Of a DNA stretch of 64,000 bases, positions 17,856 through 25,635 are shown one piece after another. The translations under genes and the position numbers were made by a program. This DNA is from Anaerotignum propionicum (GTDB taxonomy: Bacteria; Bacillota; Clostridia; Lachnospirales; Anaerotignaceae): contig NZ_JANGAD010000010.1 in NCBI RefSeq assembly GCF_024461735.1, positions 1 through 64,000 on the forward strand, in the 5' to 3' direction. Position 1 is the first letter of the stretch, and every line of letters starts with the position of its first letter. Below the pieces are notes generated by a model. The model was given only the letters and a program-made list of their open reading frames with translations, was not told the DNA's origin and did not search any database.

Positions 17856-18320
17856 ATGAAAAGAATCGCAAGCTTTGAGGTGAATCATGATATTTTGCAA
17901 GAAGGAATGTACATTTCTAGAATTGATGGTGATATTGTTACCTACGACATCCGTATGAAAAAACCAAATGGCGGTGATTATTTGGCTAATGGAGCCATTC
18001 ACACCTTTGAGCATTTATTTGCCACCTTTGCCAGAAATGGTGAATTTTCGGAAAATGTGATTTATGTAGGCCCCATGGGATGCCGAACAGGATTCTATCT
18101 TCTTCTTCGAGATAAGGTTGGCCATGAAGATGCTCTTGCTTTGGTGAAAGATGCATTTCGGTTTATTGTAAATTTCCAGGGAGAGATACCGGGAAGTCAG
18201 CCTTATGAATGTGGAAATTATAAAGAACATGATTTGCAATCTGCGAAAGACGATGCGAGAGAAATACTTTCTGTCTTAGAGAGCTGGTCAAAGGAGAAAA
18301 TGGTGTATAGAACAGAATGA
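17856..18320 (+). CDS. luxS: S-ribosylhomocysteine lyase
   Basis: 154 residues, normal length. The metal site is complete: HTFEH (His49, His53) and Cys119 in YECGNYKEHDL; the catalytic cysteine is Cys76 in GPMGCRTGFYL. It cleaves S-ribosylhomocysteine to homocysteine and the autoinducer-2 precursor DPD. It lies 2 nt after the methyltransferase gene and upstream of transsulfuration genes, so its main role here is probably recycling SAM-derived homocysteine to cysteine. The nucleosidase that makes its substrate is not in the window. Confidence 0.97.
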   Translation: MKRIASFEVNHDILQEGMYISRIDGDIVTYDIRMKKPNGGDYLANGAIHTFEHLFATFARNGEFSENVIYVGPMGCRTGFYLLLRDKVGHEDALALVKDAFRFIVNFQGEIPGSQPYECGNYKEHDLQSAKDDAREILSVLESWSKEKMVYRTE

Positions 18321-18393
18321 TCTTATTGGTTACTTCACAATAAGGTAAACAAAGGAGTTATAAATCATTTTGAAAATTAAGGAGGCTACAAAT

Positions 18394-19551
18394 ATGGCGT
18401 ATTATGAAAAATTTGAATCAGCCCTTATCCATGGTGGCGTTTACGGTGATAAATTTACAGGGGCAGTGAACGTCCCCATCTATCAAACATCCACCTTTGA
18501 GCAGGAGGGATTAGGCCAGCATAAAGGTTGGGAATATGCCCGCACAGGCAATCCCACTCGACACGCAGTGGAAACGTTGATTGCTGAGCTTGAAGGGGGA
18601 AAAGGGGGTTTTGCCTTTTCTTCGGGTATGGCGGCAATTACAGCGGTTTTAAGTTTGTTTCAGACAGGTGACCGTATCATTATTTCAAAAAATGTGTATG
18701 GAGGAACTTTTCGTGTTTTAGATAAAATATTTCGTAATTTTGGCATATCGTATGCCTTTGAAGATACCATCGATTTAAATAGCTTGAAAGAAAGACTGAC
18801 TGAAAATGTAAAGGCGATACTTGTGGAAAGCCCTGCAAATCCCCTTTTAACGGTGACGGACATTGCAGGAATTGCGACGATTGCCAAAGAAAAAGGGATA
18901 TTAACCATTGTGGATAATACGTTTATGACACCTTATCTTCAAAGACCCCTAGAGCTTGGAGCGGACATTGTTGTACATAGCGCTACAAAATATCTGGGTG
19001 GACATAGTGACCTTATTGCAGGGCTGGTTGTTGTAAAAACAGAAGAGCTGGCGGAACGCCTTGGGTTTATACAAAATGCCACAGGGGGTGTTCTGGCACC
19101 ATTTGATTCCTTTTTGCTGGTTCGAGGAATAAAGACACTGGGTGTTCGTATGGATCGTCATGTGGAAAACGCATCAAACGTAGCAAAATATTTGCAAGAG
19201 CATGAGGCGGTAAAGAAGGTATTTTACCCTGGCCTTGGAGATGCCCAAGGGTATGAAATCAATCAAAAGCAAGCGAAAAACGGCGGAGCAATGATTTCCT
19301 TTGAACTAAAGGAAAAATATAATATCAATAAATTTTTCTCTTCTTTAAGACTGATTGCCCTTGCAGAAAGCCTTGGAGGTGTGGAAAGCCTTGTGTGCCA
19401 CCCTGCTACCATGACCCATGCCTCCATTCCTGAGGAAAAAAGAAGAGAAATCGGTATCAGTGATGCCTTAATCCGATTATCTATCGGTATAGAAGGGATT
19501 GAAGACCTTCTCTTTGATTTAGAACAGGCAATTGCAGAAAGTGAGGAATAA
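18394..19551 (+). CDS. mccB: Cys/Met-metabolism PLP enzyme (cystathionine gamma-lyase/synthase family)
   Basis: 385 residues. The PLP lysine is Lys199 in SATKYLGGHSD, and the cofactor-binding segments SSGMAAI (76-82) and DNTFMTPY (174-181) are present. The ATG at 18394 has AAGGAGG 8 nt upstream; the TTG at 18370 lacks one. Members split cystathionine or homocysteine, or make cystathionine from acylhomoserine. Coupling (2 nt apart) to a CysK-like gene and placement behind luxS favour MccB, the gamma-lyase of reverse transsulfuration. Methionine gamma-lyase is the main alternative. Confidence 0.85.
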   Translation: MAYYEKFESALIHGGVYGDKFTGAVNVPIYQTSTFEQEGLGQHKGWEYARTGNPTRHAVETLIAELEGGKGGFAFSSGMAAITAVLSLFQTGDRIIISKNVYGGTFRVLDKIFRNFGISYAFEDTIDLNSLKERLTENVKAILVESPANPLLTVTDIAGIATIAKEKGILTIVDNTFMTPYLQRPLELGADIVVHSATKYLGGHSDLIAGLVVVKTEELAERLGFIQNATGGVLAPFDSFLLVRGIKTLGVRMDRHVENASNVAKYLQEHEAVKKVFYPGLGDAQGYEINQKQAKNGGAMISFELKEKYNINKFFSSLRLIALAESLGGVESLVCHPATMTHASIPEEKRREIGISDALIRLSIGIEGIEDLLFDLEQAIAESEE

Positions 19552-19553
19552 TT

Positions 19554-20465
19554 ATGGCTTATTATGAATCTATGCAAGATTTAATTGGGAACACCCCCCT
19601 TGTGAAGCTGAATCATTTGGAGTTACCCCAAGGGGTACAGCTTTTTGCCAAACTGGAGCTGTATAACCCCTCAGGCAGTGTGAAGGATAGAACCGGGAAA
19701 TATATGTTGGCAGATGCCCAGGAACGAGGTATTTTAAAAGAAGGGGGTACTATTGTTGAGGCAACGGCGGGGAATACAGGTTTGGGAATTGCTTTTGCGG
19801 CATTAAACAGTGGCTATAAAGTGATATTTGTTGTGCCCACCAAGTTTTCTGCTGAGAAGCAGACCCTTATGCGTGCCCTTGGGGCAGAAATCGTCAGTAC
19901 ACCAAGGGAAGAAGGAATGCTGGGTGCGGCGAAAAAGGCTGAGGAAATTCGTGCCTCCATTCCCAATGCCATTTCCTTAGAACAATTTAAAAACCAAAGC
20001 AACCCCCTGGCTCACTATAAAACCACAGGACCTGAAATCTATCGAGATTTAAATGGAGAGGTGAATTATCTTGTTGCAGGTGCAGGAAGCGGTGGAACGT
20101 ATACAGGTGCCCTTCGGTATTTGAAAGAAATGGATGAGGAGGTAATCGGCGTTCTTGCTGACCCTGTGGGTTCAACCATGGGTGGTGGTGAACATGGGGA
20201 TTATGATATAGAAGGCATTGGAAATGACTTTATTGCGGAAACCATGGATATGACATTAGTGAATCAGGTAATTAAGATAGACGATGAAGAGGCTTTCACG
20301 GGAGCAAGGCTTTTAGCGGTGAAGGAAGGGATTTTTGCAGGTTCCTCCTCAGGTGCCGCCCTTAGCGCCGCGTTAAAATTGATTGCAACGGGAGTACAGG
20401 GCAATATTGTCGTTATTTTGCCTGACAGAGGAGACCGTTATTTCAGCAAAAATCTTTATTTGTAA
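19554..20465 (+). CDS. mccA: CysK-family enzyme, probable MccA-type cystathionine beta-synthase
   Basis: 303 residues with PSGSVKDRTGKY (Lys44), EATAGNTGLG, GAGSGGTYTG and GSSSGAAL. The substrate loop reads TAGNT where the two CysK proteins in this window have TSGNT, and the sequence is clearly further away. Together with the lyase it would convert homocysteine plus O-acetylserine or serine to cystathionine and then cysteine. There is no C-terminal CBS domain. It starts 2 nt after the lyase gene and a terminator follows. The assignment to MccA rests on operon context. Confidence 0.75.
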   Translation: MAYYESMQDLIGNTPLVKLNHLELPQGVQLFAKLELYNPSGSVKDRTGKYMLADAQERGILKEGGTIVEATAGNTGLGIAFAALNSGYKVIFVVPTKFSAEKQTLMRALGAEIVSTPREEGMLGAAKKAEEIRASIPNAISLEQFKNQSNPLAHYKTTGPEIYRDLNGEVNYLVAGAGSGGTYTGALRYLKEMDEEVIGVLADPVGSTMGGGEHGDYDIEGIGNDFIAETMDMTLVNQVIKIDDEEAFTGARLLAVKEGIFAGSSSGAALSAALKLIATGVQGNIVVILPDRGDRYFSKNLYL

Positions 20466-20474
20466 TTATAATAC

Positions 20475-20519
20475 ATGCAGAGGGGTAACATTTGAATAGG
20501 TTTTTCCTCTGCATTTTTT
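20475..20519 (+). terminator. Terminator of the luxS-mccBA operon
   Basis: ATGCAGAGG (20475-20483) pairs with CCTCTGCAT (20506-20514), followed by T5. Confidence 0.88.
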
Positions 20520-20561
20520 ATTCTTCGGAAAGAAAATAGGTAATCAAGGTTCAAATATTTA

Positions 20562-20604
20562 TTGAAAAAAGAAAAGATAGGCATTAGAATATAAAAAATC
20601 TAAT
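20562..20604 (+). promoter_or_regulatory. LysR gene promoter with overlapping palindrome
   Basis: TTGAAA (20562-20567), 17 nt, TAGAAT (20585-20590). The palindrome ATTAGA-N10-TCTAAT (20583-20604) overlaps the -10 and has the size of a LysR-type site, which suggests self-repression. Confidence 0.6.
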
Positions 20605-20628
20605 CTTCATATGAAAAGGAGGAATTTT

Positions 20629-21555
20629 ATGACACTGCAACAACTGCATTATGCCATAACCATATCGGAAACTGGTTCGCTGAACAAAGCGGCGGAGCTA
20701 TTATATATAGCCCAGCCCTCATTGACAAATGCCCTAAAAGAATTGGAAAAGGAATTGGGAATCGTAATATTTCATCGTAGCGGGAGAGGTGTATCGCTGA
20801 CCAATGATGGCGTGGAGTTTCTTTTGTATGCACGGCAGGTCTATAATCAGTATGAAACCCTATTGGAGAAGTACGGGAAAACAGGAAATTTAAAAAAGAA
20901 ATTCGGAATCTCAACCCAGCATTATTCCTTTGTCGTGCAAGCCTTTATTGAGATGGTGAAATGCTTTAATACGGCAGAATACGAATTTGCCATTCGTGAA
21001 ACAAGAACCATGGAAGTCATTGAGGATGTGGATACCTTAAAAAGTGAAATTGGTATTCTTTATCTGTGCGATTTTAACCGTAAAATTATGTTAAAGCTGT
21101 TGAAGGCTCATAATTTAGAATTTCATAAGCTAATTGAATGTAGTGCCTTTGTTTATTTATGGAGGGGACACCCCTTGGCAAACAGCAAATCTATACAGCT
21201 TTCTCAGCTTGATAATTACCCATGTCTTTCTTTTGAACAGGGGGATAATAGCTCCTTTTTCTTTGCGGAGGAGCTGCTTAGTACCAATGAATATGCCCGA
21301 ACCATTAAGGCAAATGACCGTGCCACCATGTTAAATTTGATGATTGGACTCAATGGATACACCTTGTGTTCCGGTATTATTAGCGATGAATTGAACGGAG
21401 CGGATTTTGTTGCAGTTCCTTTTGAGGCAGATTCTGACAATCCCAATAGTGTTATGGAAATCGGTTATATTGTGAAAAAAAATATGCTTCTCAGTGAAAT
21501 GGGTAAGCTTTATTTACAGATTATCCAGAATGAATTAAAGCAGTATGAAGTCTGA
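20629..21555 (+). CDS. LysR-family transcriptional regulator
   Basis: 308 residues. The N-terminal winged helix (MTLQQLHYAITISETGSLNKAAELLYIAQPSLTNALKELEKELG) is typical; the remainder is the LysR effector domain. The ATG at 20629 has AAAGGAGG 8 nt upstream. It lies between the cysteine-forming operon and the methionine importer, so a sulfur metabolite such as O-acetylserine or homocysteine is a reasonable guess for its ligand, but nothing in the sequence proves this. The effector-domain part does not let me name a subfamily. Confidence 0.9.
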   Translation: MTLQQLHYAITISETGSLNKAAELLYIAQPSLTNALKELEKELGIVIFHRSGRGVSLTNDGVEFLLYARQVYNQYETLLEKYGKTGNLKKKFGISTQHYSFVVQAFIEMVKCFNTAEYEFAIRETRTMEVIEDVDTLKSEIGILYLCDFNRKIMLKLLKAHNLEFHKLIECSAFVYLWRGHPLANSKSIQLSQLDNYPCLSFEQGDNSSFFFAEELLSTNEYARTIKANDRATMLNLMIGLNGYTLCSGIISDELNGADFVAVPFEADSDNPNSVMEIGYIVKKNMLLSEMGKLYLQIIQNELKQYEV

Positions 21556-21615
21556 ACGAAACACAAAGAGAAGAGTACACTAAATTTAGATCAAGTATTT
21601 TATAATTGGCTCCAT

Positions 21616-21650
21616 ATAGGTTCAGCCTATAACCTATTATACCTATAGGA
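21616..21650 (+). promoter_or_regulatory. Operator cluster upstream of leader peptide 4 and metQ
   Basis: ACCTAT (21632-21637)-N7-ATAGGA (21645-21650) matches the shared motif with one change; an extra ATAGGT (21616-21621) and CCTAT (21626-21630) lie just upstream, so two overlapping sites are possible. TTGGCT (21606-21611) and TATAAC (21628-21633), 16 nt apart, are a moderate promoter. Confidence 0.6.
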
Positions 21651-21711
21651 TATTAGACAAATGGGTATGCCCATGGTATTGTATTAAAAAACATTGAGGG
21701 GAGAGGTAATC

Positions 21712-21813
21712 ATGAAAACAAATTTTACAAGATTGGAAAAAATGCATATGTGTATGCGAATGTTGCGGACCAAGGATTGTTGTGTCAGCCGATGTTGTAT
21801 GCAAAAAGCGTAG
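21712..21813 (+). CDS. Cysteine- and methionine-rich leader peptide 4 (33 aa)
   Basis: A 33-codon ORF with GGGGAGAGG 6 nt before the ATG. Its middle reads MHMCMRM (residues 11-17) and its end CCVSRCCMQKA (from residue 23): five Cys and six Met codons in 33. Cys pairs are at 21778-21783 and 21793-21798. A terminator hairpin (21857-21886) follows, then metQ. The codon content matches what an attenuator for a methionine importer in a cysteine regulon would sense. CCAAGGATT (21770-21778), inside the ORF just before the first Cys pair, can pair with AATTCTTGG (21850-21858), which overlaps the foot of the terminator, so ribosome position could influence termination. Confidence 0.7.
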   Translation: MKTNFTRLEKMHMCMRMLRTKDCCVSRCCMQKA

Positions 21814-21856
21814 ATTTGTACGCAGTTTGTGAAAATATCCCTCGCAATGAATTCTT

Positions 21857-21886
21857 GGAAGCCGAAAAATAGAGGCTTCTTTTTTA
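21857..21886 (+). terminator. Attenuator terminator before metQ
   Basis: GAAGCC (21858-21863) pairs with GGCTTC (21874-21879), extended by one wobble, and six T follow. It lies between the leader peptide stop and the metQ start with no promoter after it. Confidence 0.8.
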
Positions 21887-21928
21887 TTTCAAAAATTAGG
21901 AATTTATACTTAGAAAGGATGTTCATTT

Positions 21929-22771
21929 ATGACAAAAAAAATTATTTCAGTATTCTTATCCATTTTGTTGGTTTTATCTATCAGCGGTTGTGCAAAGCAA
22001 AAAGAGGATGCACCCGCTAGAGCTGACAATGGCGCTCCTACAACACTTAAAGTGGGTTTTTGCCCTGGCCCTTACGGAGATATGTGGAAAACAGCAATTG
22101 CCCCTCAATTGGAGGAAAAGGGTTATAAATTCCAGTACATAGAGTTCAGTGATTATGTTCAGCCAAACAATGCCTTAGCAAACAAAGAAATTGATGTGAA
22201 TTTGTTTCAGCATTCCATCTATCTGAAAAACTTTTCCACAGAGCATAAGCTGGATTTAAGCCCTGTAACGGAAGTTCCTACAGCGGGCATGGGTATTTGG
22301 TCAAATACCACCAAGAGCTTAAAAGAGGTGGCTGACGGTGCAACGGTAACCATACCCAATGATGAAACAAATCAGGCTCGTGGCCTTCGTGTTTTGGAGG
22401 CGGCAGGCTTGATAACATTAAAGGCAGATACTGACAAAGCAAAGGCAATCCCTGAGGATATTGACAAAAATCCTTATAACTTAAAAATTGTGCCTACGGA
22501 AGCGGCTCAGCTCCCCCGTACCCTTGATAGCGCAGACCTTGCTGTTATCAACGGAAACTTTGCCATCAGCGCAGGCCTTGATTTTTCTGCTGCACTATTC
22601 AACGAAACGTTAGCAGAAGGCTATGTCAATGTGATTGCTGTGAGAACAGAGGATATTAGCTCTCAATTTGTTGCCGATATCAAAGATGCGGCTACCAATG
22701 ACACTTTTAAATCTATCATTGAGGATCCCAATGGAATTTTCTATACCTTCCAAAAACCTGTAGGTTGGTAA
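21929..22771 (+). CDS. metQ: Methionine-binding lipoprotein
   Basis: 280 residues. The signal ends in ISGC with lipidated Cys21. The mature part is of the NlpA/MetQ family (LKVGFCPGPYGDMWKTAIAPQLEEKGY, NALANKEIDVNLFQHSIYLKNF, VTIPNDETNQARGLRVLEAAG). The ribosome site GAAAGGATG precedes the ATG by 7-8 nt. It captures D- or L-methionine for the MetNI importer encoded 350 nt further on. The NlpA family also includes binders of other amino acids, but the neighbouring metN has the methionine-sensing domain. Confidence 0.92.
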   Translation: MTKKIISVFLSILLVLSISGCAKQKEDAPARADNGAPTTLKVGFCPGPYGDMWKTAIAPQLEEKGYKFQYIEFSDYVQPNNALANKEIDVNLFQHSIYLKNFSTEHKLDLSPVTEVPTAGMGIWSNTTKSLKEVADGATVTIPNDETNQARGLRVLEAAGLITLKADTDKAKAIPEDIDKNPYNLKIVPTEAAQLPRTLDSADLAVINGNFAISAGLDFSAALFNETLAEGYVNVIAVRTEDISSQFVADIKDAATNDTFKSIIEDPNGIFYTFQKPVGW

Positions 22772-22796
22772 AAATGGATTGGAAACTGAGATATGT

Positions 22797-22821
22797 TGGG
22801 TGTCGATTTAGTCGACACCCA
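22797..22821 (+). repeat. Strong hairpin between metQ and metN
   Basis: A perfect 9-bp stem TGGGTGTCG (22797-22805)/CGACACCCA (22813-22821) with a 7-nt loop and no T run. It may protect the metQ mRNA 3' end or reduce read-through to metNI. The rest of 22822-23121 is AT-rich and I see no clear promoter in it. Confidence 0.65.
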
Positions 22822-23121
22822 CGATTGAGGAAAAAATAAAAATTATGAGTGATTTCAAAAACAATCTTAGAAATTATTTATCAATGCCCATTTGTTAAGG
22901 GTATTCCATATATCACATCTTTGTTTTTTCAAAAATGATTTGGCGAATGCAAATGATTTTAGTTTGTTTTAATAGCTGCATAGGATTTATGACTTTTGCT
23001 TGAGGATTGTTCAAGGAAGATTAACGGACACGTCGCCAAGTTTCTTAAGTATAGCTGAGTATTTTGGAATGAAAAATGTTTATTAATGAGAACCAAAATT
23101 GAAAAAGATTGGGGGATGGCT

Positions 23122-24138
23122 ATGATTCAATTTAAAAATGTGAGTGTAAGCTTTCCGCAAAAAAACGGAGAATTGCATGCAGTAAAGGATGTTACCCTTC
23201 ATATTCGGAAAGGGAAAATATATGGTTTGGTGGGAGCAAGCGGTGCGGGAAAAAGCACATTGCTTCGCACAATCAATTTGCTAGAACAACCTACCTCGGG
23301 AGAGGTGATTGTAAATGGAGAAGTGATTAATCATCTCCGAGGGGAATCCCTCAGGCGTTATCGTCAGAATATTGGTATTATTTTTCAGCATTTTAATTTG
23401 GCATCCAACAAAACTGTTCGTAAAAATATAGAGTTCCCCCTAAGGGCGGCAAATGTACCAAAGGAGGAAATAAAAGAGCGCGTTGATGAACTGTTGGAGA
23501 TGGTAGGGCTTAGGGATAAAAGTGAAGAATACCCAGCAAAGCTTAGCGGCGGTCAAAAACAGCGTGTGGGGATTGCCCGTGCATTAGCAAACAATGCAAA
23601 TATATTGCTTTGCGATGAGGCCACCAGCGCTCTTGATCCTGAAACCACAGTTTCCATTTTAAAGCTTTTAGAAAGTATCAATCAGAAATATGGCATTACC
23701 ATTATCATGATTACCCATGAAATTGATGTGGTCAAAATGATTTGCAATGAAATGGCAGTGATGAAGGATGGCAGTGTGGTAGAAAGTGGAAAGGTCATTG
23801 ACATTATTTCAAAACCGCAAAATGAGTTTACTAAAAAACTAATTTCTAACTCGGAAAATTATGAACTGCCTTCTGAAATCATTACTCAGTTTGGTGAGAA
23901 AAATATTATCAAGATTACATATTTGGGCAATGAGGCAACAGAGCCAATCCTTTCAAATGCAATTAAAACCAACAATGTGGATATCAGCATTTTGCATGGA
24001 AAAATCGATTATATCAGTCATGTTCCTGTGGGCACTTTAATTGTAAGCGTTCAGGGTGCTGAAAAGGATGTGGAAAATGCCATCGAATATATCAGGAGCA
24101 AAACCCTAAGAGTGGAGGTGGGTGCAAATGAATTTTAA
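23122..24138 (+). CDS. metN: Methionine ABC transporter ATP-binding protein with NIL domain
   Basis: 338 residues, normal length. Walker A GASGAGKST (38-46), signature LSGGQKQR, Walker B ILLCDEATSALD, then the C-terminal NIL/ACT-like domain (about 262-338, FGEKNIIKITYLGNEATEPILSNAI) that in E. coli MetN binds methionine and inhibits transport. I chose the ATG at 23122, after GGGGGATGG, rather than the upstream ATG at 23086. Confidence 0.93.
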   Translation: MIQFKNVSVSFPQKNGELHAVKDVTLHIRKGKIYGLVGASGAGKSTLLRTINLLEQPTSGEVIVNGEVINHLRGESLRRYRQNIGIIFQHFNLASNKTVRKNIEFPLRAANVPKEEIKERVDELLEMVGLRDKSEEYPAKLSGGQKQRVGIARALANNANILLCDEATSALDPETTVSILKLLESINQKYGITIIMITHEIDVVKMICNEMAVMKDGSVVESGKVIDIISKPQNEFTKKLISNSENYELPSEIITQFGEKNIIKITYLGNEATEPILSNAIKTNNVDISILHGKIDYISHVPVGTLIVSVQGAEKDVENAIEYIRSKTLRVEVGANEF

Positions 24139-24790
24139 TCTACAAGGTGCCCTTTCTACGGCACTAAAGGAAAGCTTGTTTATGGTGGGAAATTCTTTGA
24201 TTGTATCCATACTTCTCGGTGGAGTGATTGGACTGCTTCTATATGTAACTACCTCGAAATTATTCTTTCGAAATAAAGTAATTAACGAAATTTGCGGAAT
24301 CATTGTTAATATTCTTCGATCTATTCCTTTTATTATTTTGTTGGTTACATTAATGCCCATCACAAAGATGATTGTAGGTACAAACATCGGCCCTAAAGCA
24401 GTGGTAGTACCGTTAACGGTTACCGCAATTGCCTTTTATGCAAGGCTGTCACAAGCCGCTTTTGCGGAGGTGGATAATGGTGTTTTGGAGGCCGCCAGTG
24501 CCTGCGGTGCTCATCCTATAAAAATCATTTTTGGTATTCTTCTTCCGGAAGCTCGAGTGGGTTTGATTAATGGCATTACGGTAACAACAATATCTCTTAT
24601 TGGGTATTCTGCAATGGCAGGAACCGTTGGAGGTGGTGGCATAGGCGACTTGGCAGTTCGGTATGGTTATCAAAGATATGAAACGGATGTCATGCTCCTT
24701 TGTGTGCTGATTTTGGTCATCATTGTGCAGGGCATTCAGCTTTTTGGAGATAGCATTGCAAAGAAAGCAAATAAAAGAAGTGGTGGCTAA
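24128..24790 (+). CDS. metI: Methionine ABC transporter permease
   Basis: 220 residues with five hydrophobic segments and the MetI EAA loop (EAASACGAHPIKIIFGILLPEA). It overlaps the end of metN by 11 nt and its GGAGGTG ribosome site lies inside metN, so the two are translationally coupled. It forms the homodimeric channel for methionine. Confidence 0.93.
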   Translation: MNFNLQGALSTALKESLFMVGNSLIVSILLGGVIGLLLYVTTSKLFFRNKVINEICGIIVNILRSIPFIILLVTLMPITKMIVGTNIGPKAVVVPLTVTAIAFYARLSQAAFAEVDNGVLEAASACGAHPIKIIFGILLPEARVGLINGITVTTISLIGYSAMAGTVGGGGIGDLAVRYGYQRYETDVMLLCVLILVIIVQGIQLFGDSIAKKANKRSGG

Positions 24791-24811
24791 AAAAAGAAAA
24801 TGGAGGTATTA

Positions 24812-25348
24812 ATGATGGTGAATATTCGATGGCATGGAAGGGGAGGTCAGGGTGCGTTTACTGCTGCAAGGCTTTTGGGTGCGGCATACTCCTCCCATGA
24901 AAATCAATACGCCCTTGCATTTCCTTCTTTTGGACCTGAAAGAAGAGGTGCACCCATTCAGGCTTTTACAAAATTAGATACAAAGCCTGTGGTGAACAGA
25001 AGTGAAGTGAATCAGGCAGACTATATTATTTTTCTGGATGACACCCTTTTTACAGAGGGCATTCTAAGGGAGCTTAAGGCGGATGGAAAAGTATTGCTGA
25101 ATACAAAGCAAAGTTTTGATAATTCAAGAATTCTGACAATAGATGCAGACAGTATTGCCGCTGAAACATTGAAACAGCCTATCACCAATACCATTATGCT
25201 GGGTGCCTTTGCTGAAGTGTTTCAGGGCATAGGTATTCAGGACATTCAAGAGGCAATTCAGCTGCATATGCCTGCAAAGCTTCATGACAGAAATATTTTG
25301 GCAGTGCAACAGGCGGCGGCGGAAATACATAGGGAGGTAGTTCTATGA
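24812..25348 (+). CDS. 2-oxoacid:ferredoxin oxidoreductase, gamma subunit
   Basis: 178 residues of the PorC/VorC family, starting with IRWHGRGGQGAFTAARLLG, the typical glycine-rich motif, and with SFGPERRGAPIQAFTK. The ATG at 24812 or 24815 is the start (GGAGGT at 24802-24807). It belongs to a four-subunit enzyme (gamma-delta-alpha-beta, 24812-27691) that oxidatively decarboxylates a 2-oxoacid to acyl-CoA, reducing ferredoxin. It begins 21 nt after metI, so it may share the methionine transport transcript. Confidence 0.92.
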   Translation: MMVNIRWHGRGGQGAFTAARLLGAAYSSHENQYALAFPSFGPERRGAPIQAFTKLDTKPVVNRSEVNQADYIIFLDDTLFTEGILRELKADGKVLLNTKQSFDNSRILTIDADSIAAETLKQPITNTIMLGAFAEVFQGIGIQDIQEAIQLHMPAKLHDRNILAVQQAAAEIHREVVL

Positions 25349-25635
25349 AACCCTATTTGAGAGATAAAGTGCCCACCACACTTTCAGACATCCCCGATAA
25401 CACTGCATACGAAGCGGGATTTCTGGTTACAAAAAATGCGGGCTGGCGAAACATCCGACCTGTGGTTGATTTGGAGAAATGTGTTGGGTGCTTACAATGC
25501 TATTTGTACTGTCCCGACGGTGTGATTTCTAGAGAAGGAAATAAAGTTACGTTAGATTATGATTTTTGCAAAGGTTGTGGCATTTGCAAAAAGATGTGCC
25601 GTTTTGAGGCAATCGATATGGAGGTGGAAAAATAA
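25345..25635 (+). CDS. 2-oxoacid:ferredoxin oxidoreductase, delta (ferredoxin) subunit
   Basis: 96 residues. Two 4Fe-4S motifs, CVGCLQCYLYC and CKGCGICKKMC, carry electrons from the TPP subunit to ferredoxin. The gene overlaps the gamma gene by 4 nt and touches the alpha gene. Confidence 0.95.
   Translation: MKPYLRDKVPTTLSDIPDNTAYEAGFLVTKNAGWRNIRPVVDLEKCVGCLQCYLYCPDGVISREGNKVTLDYDFCKGCGICKKMCRFEAIDMEVEK

Noticed and set aside
21601..21928. SAM or other methionine riboswitch upstream of metQ
   Set aside because: I see no S-box core; the region is a leader ORF plus simple terminator.
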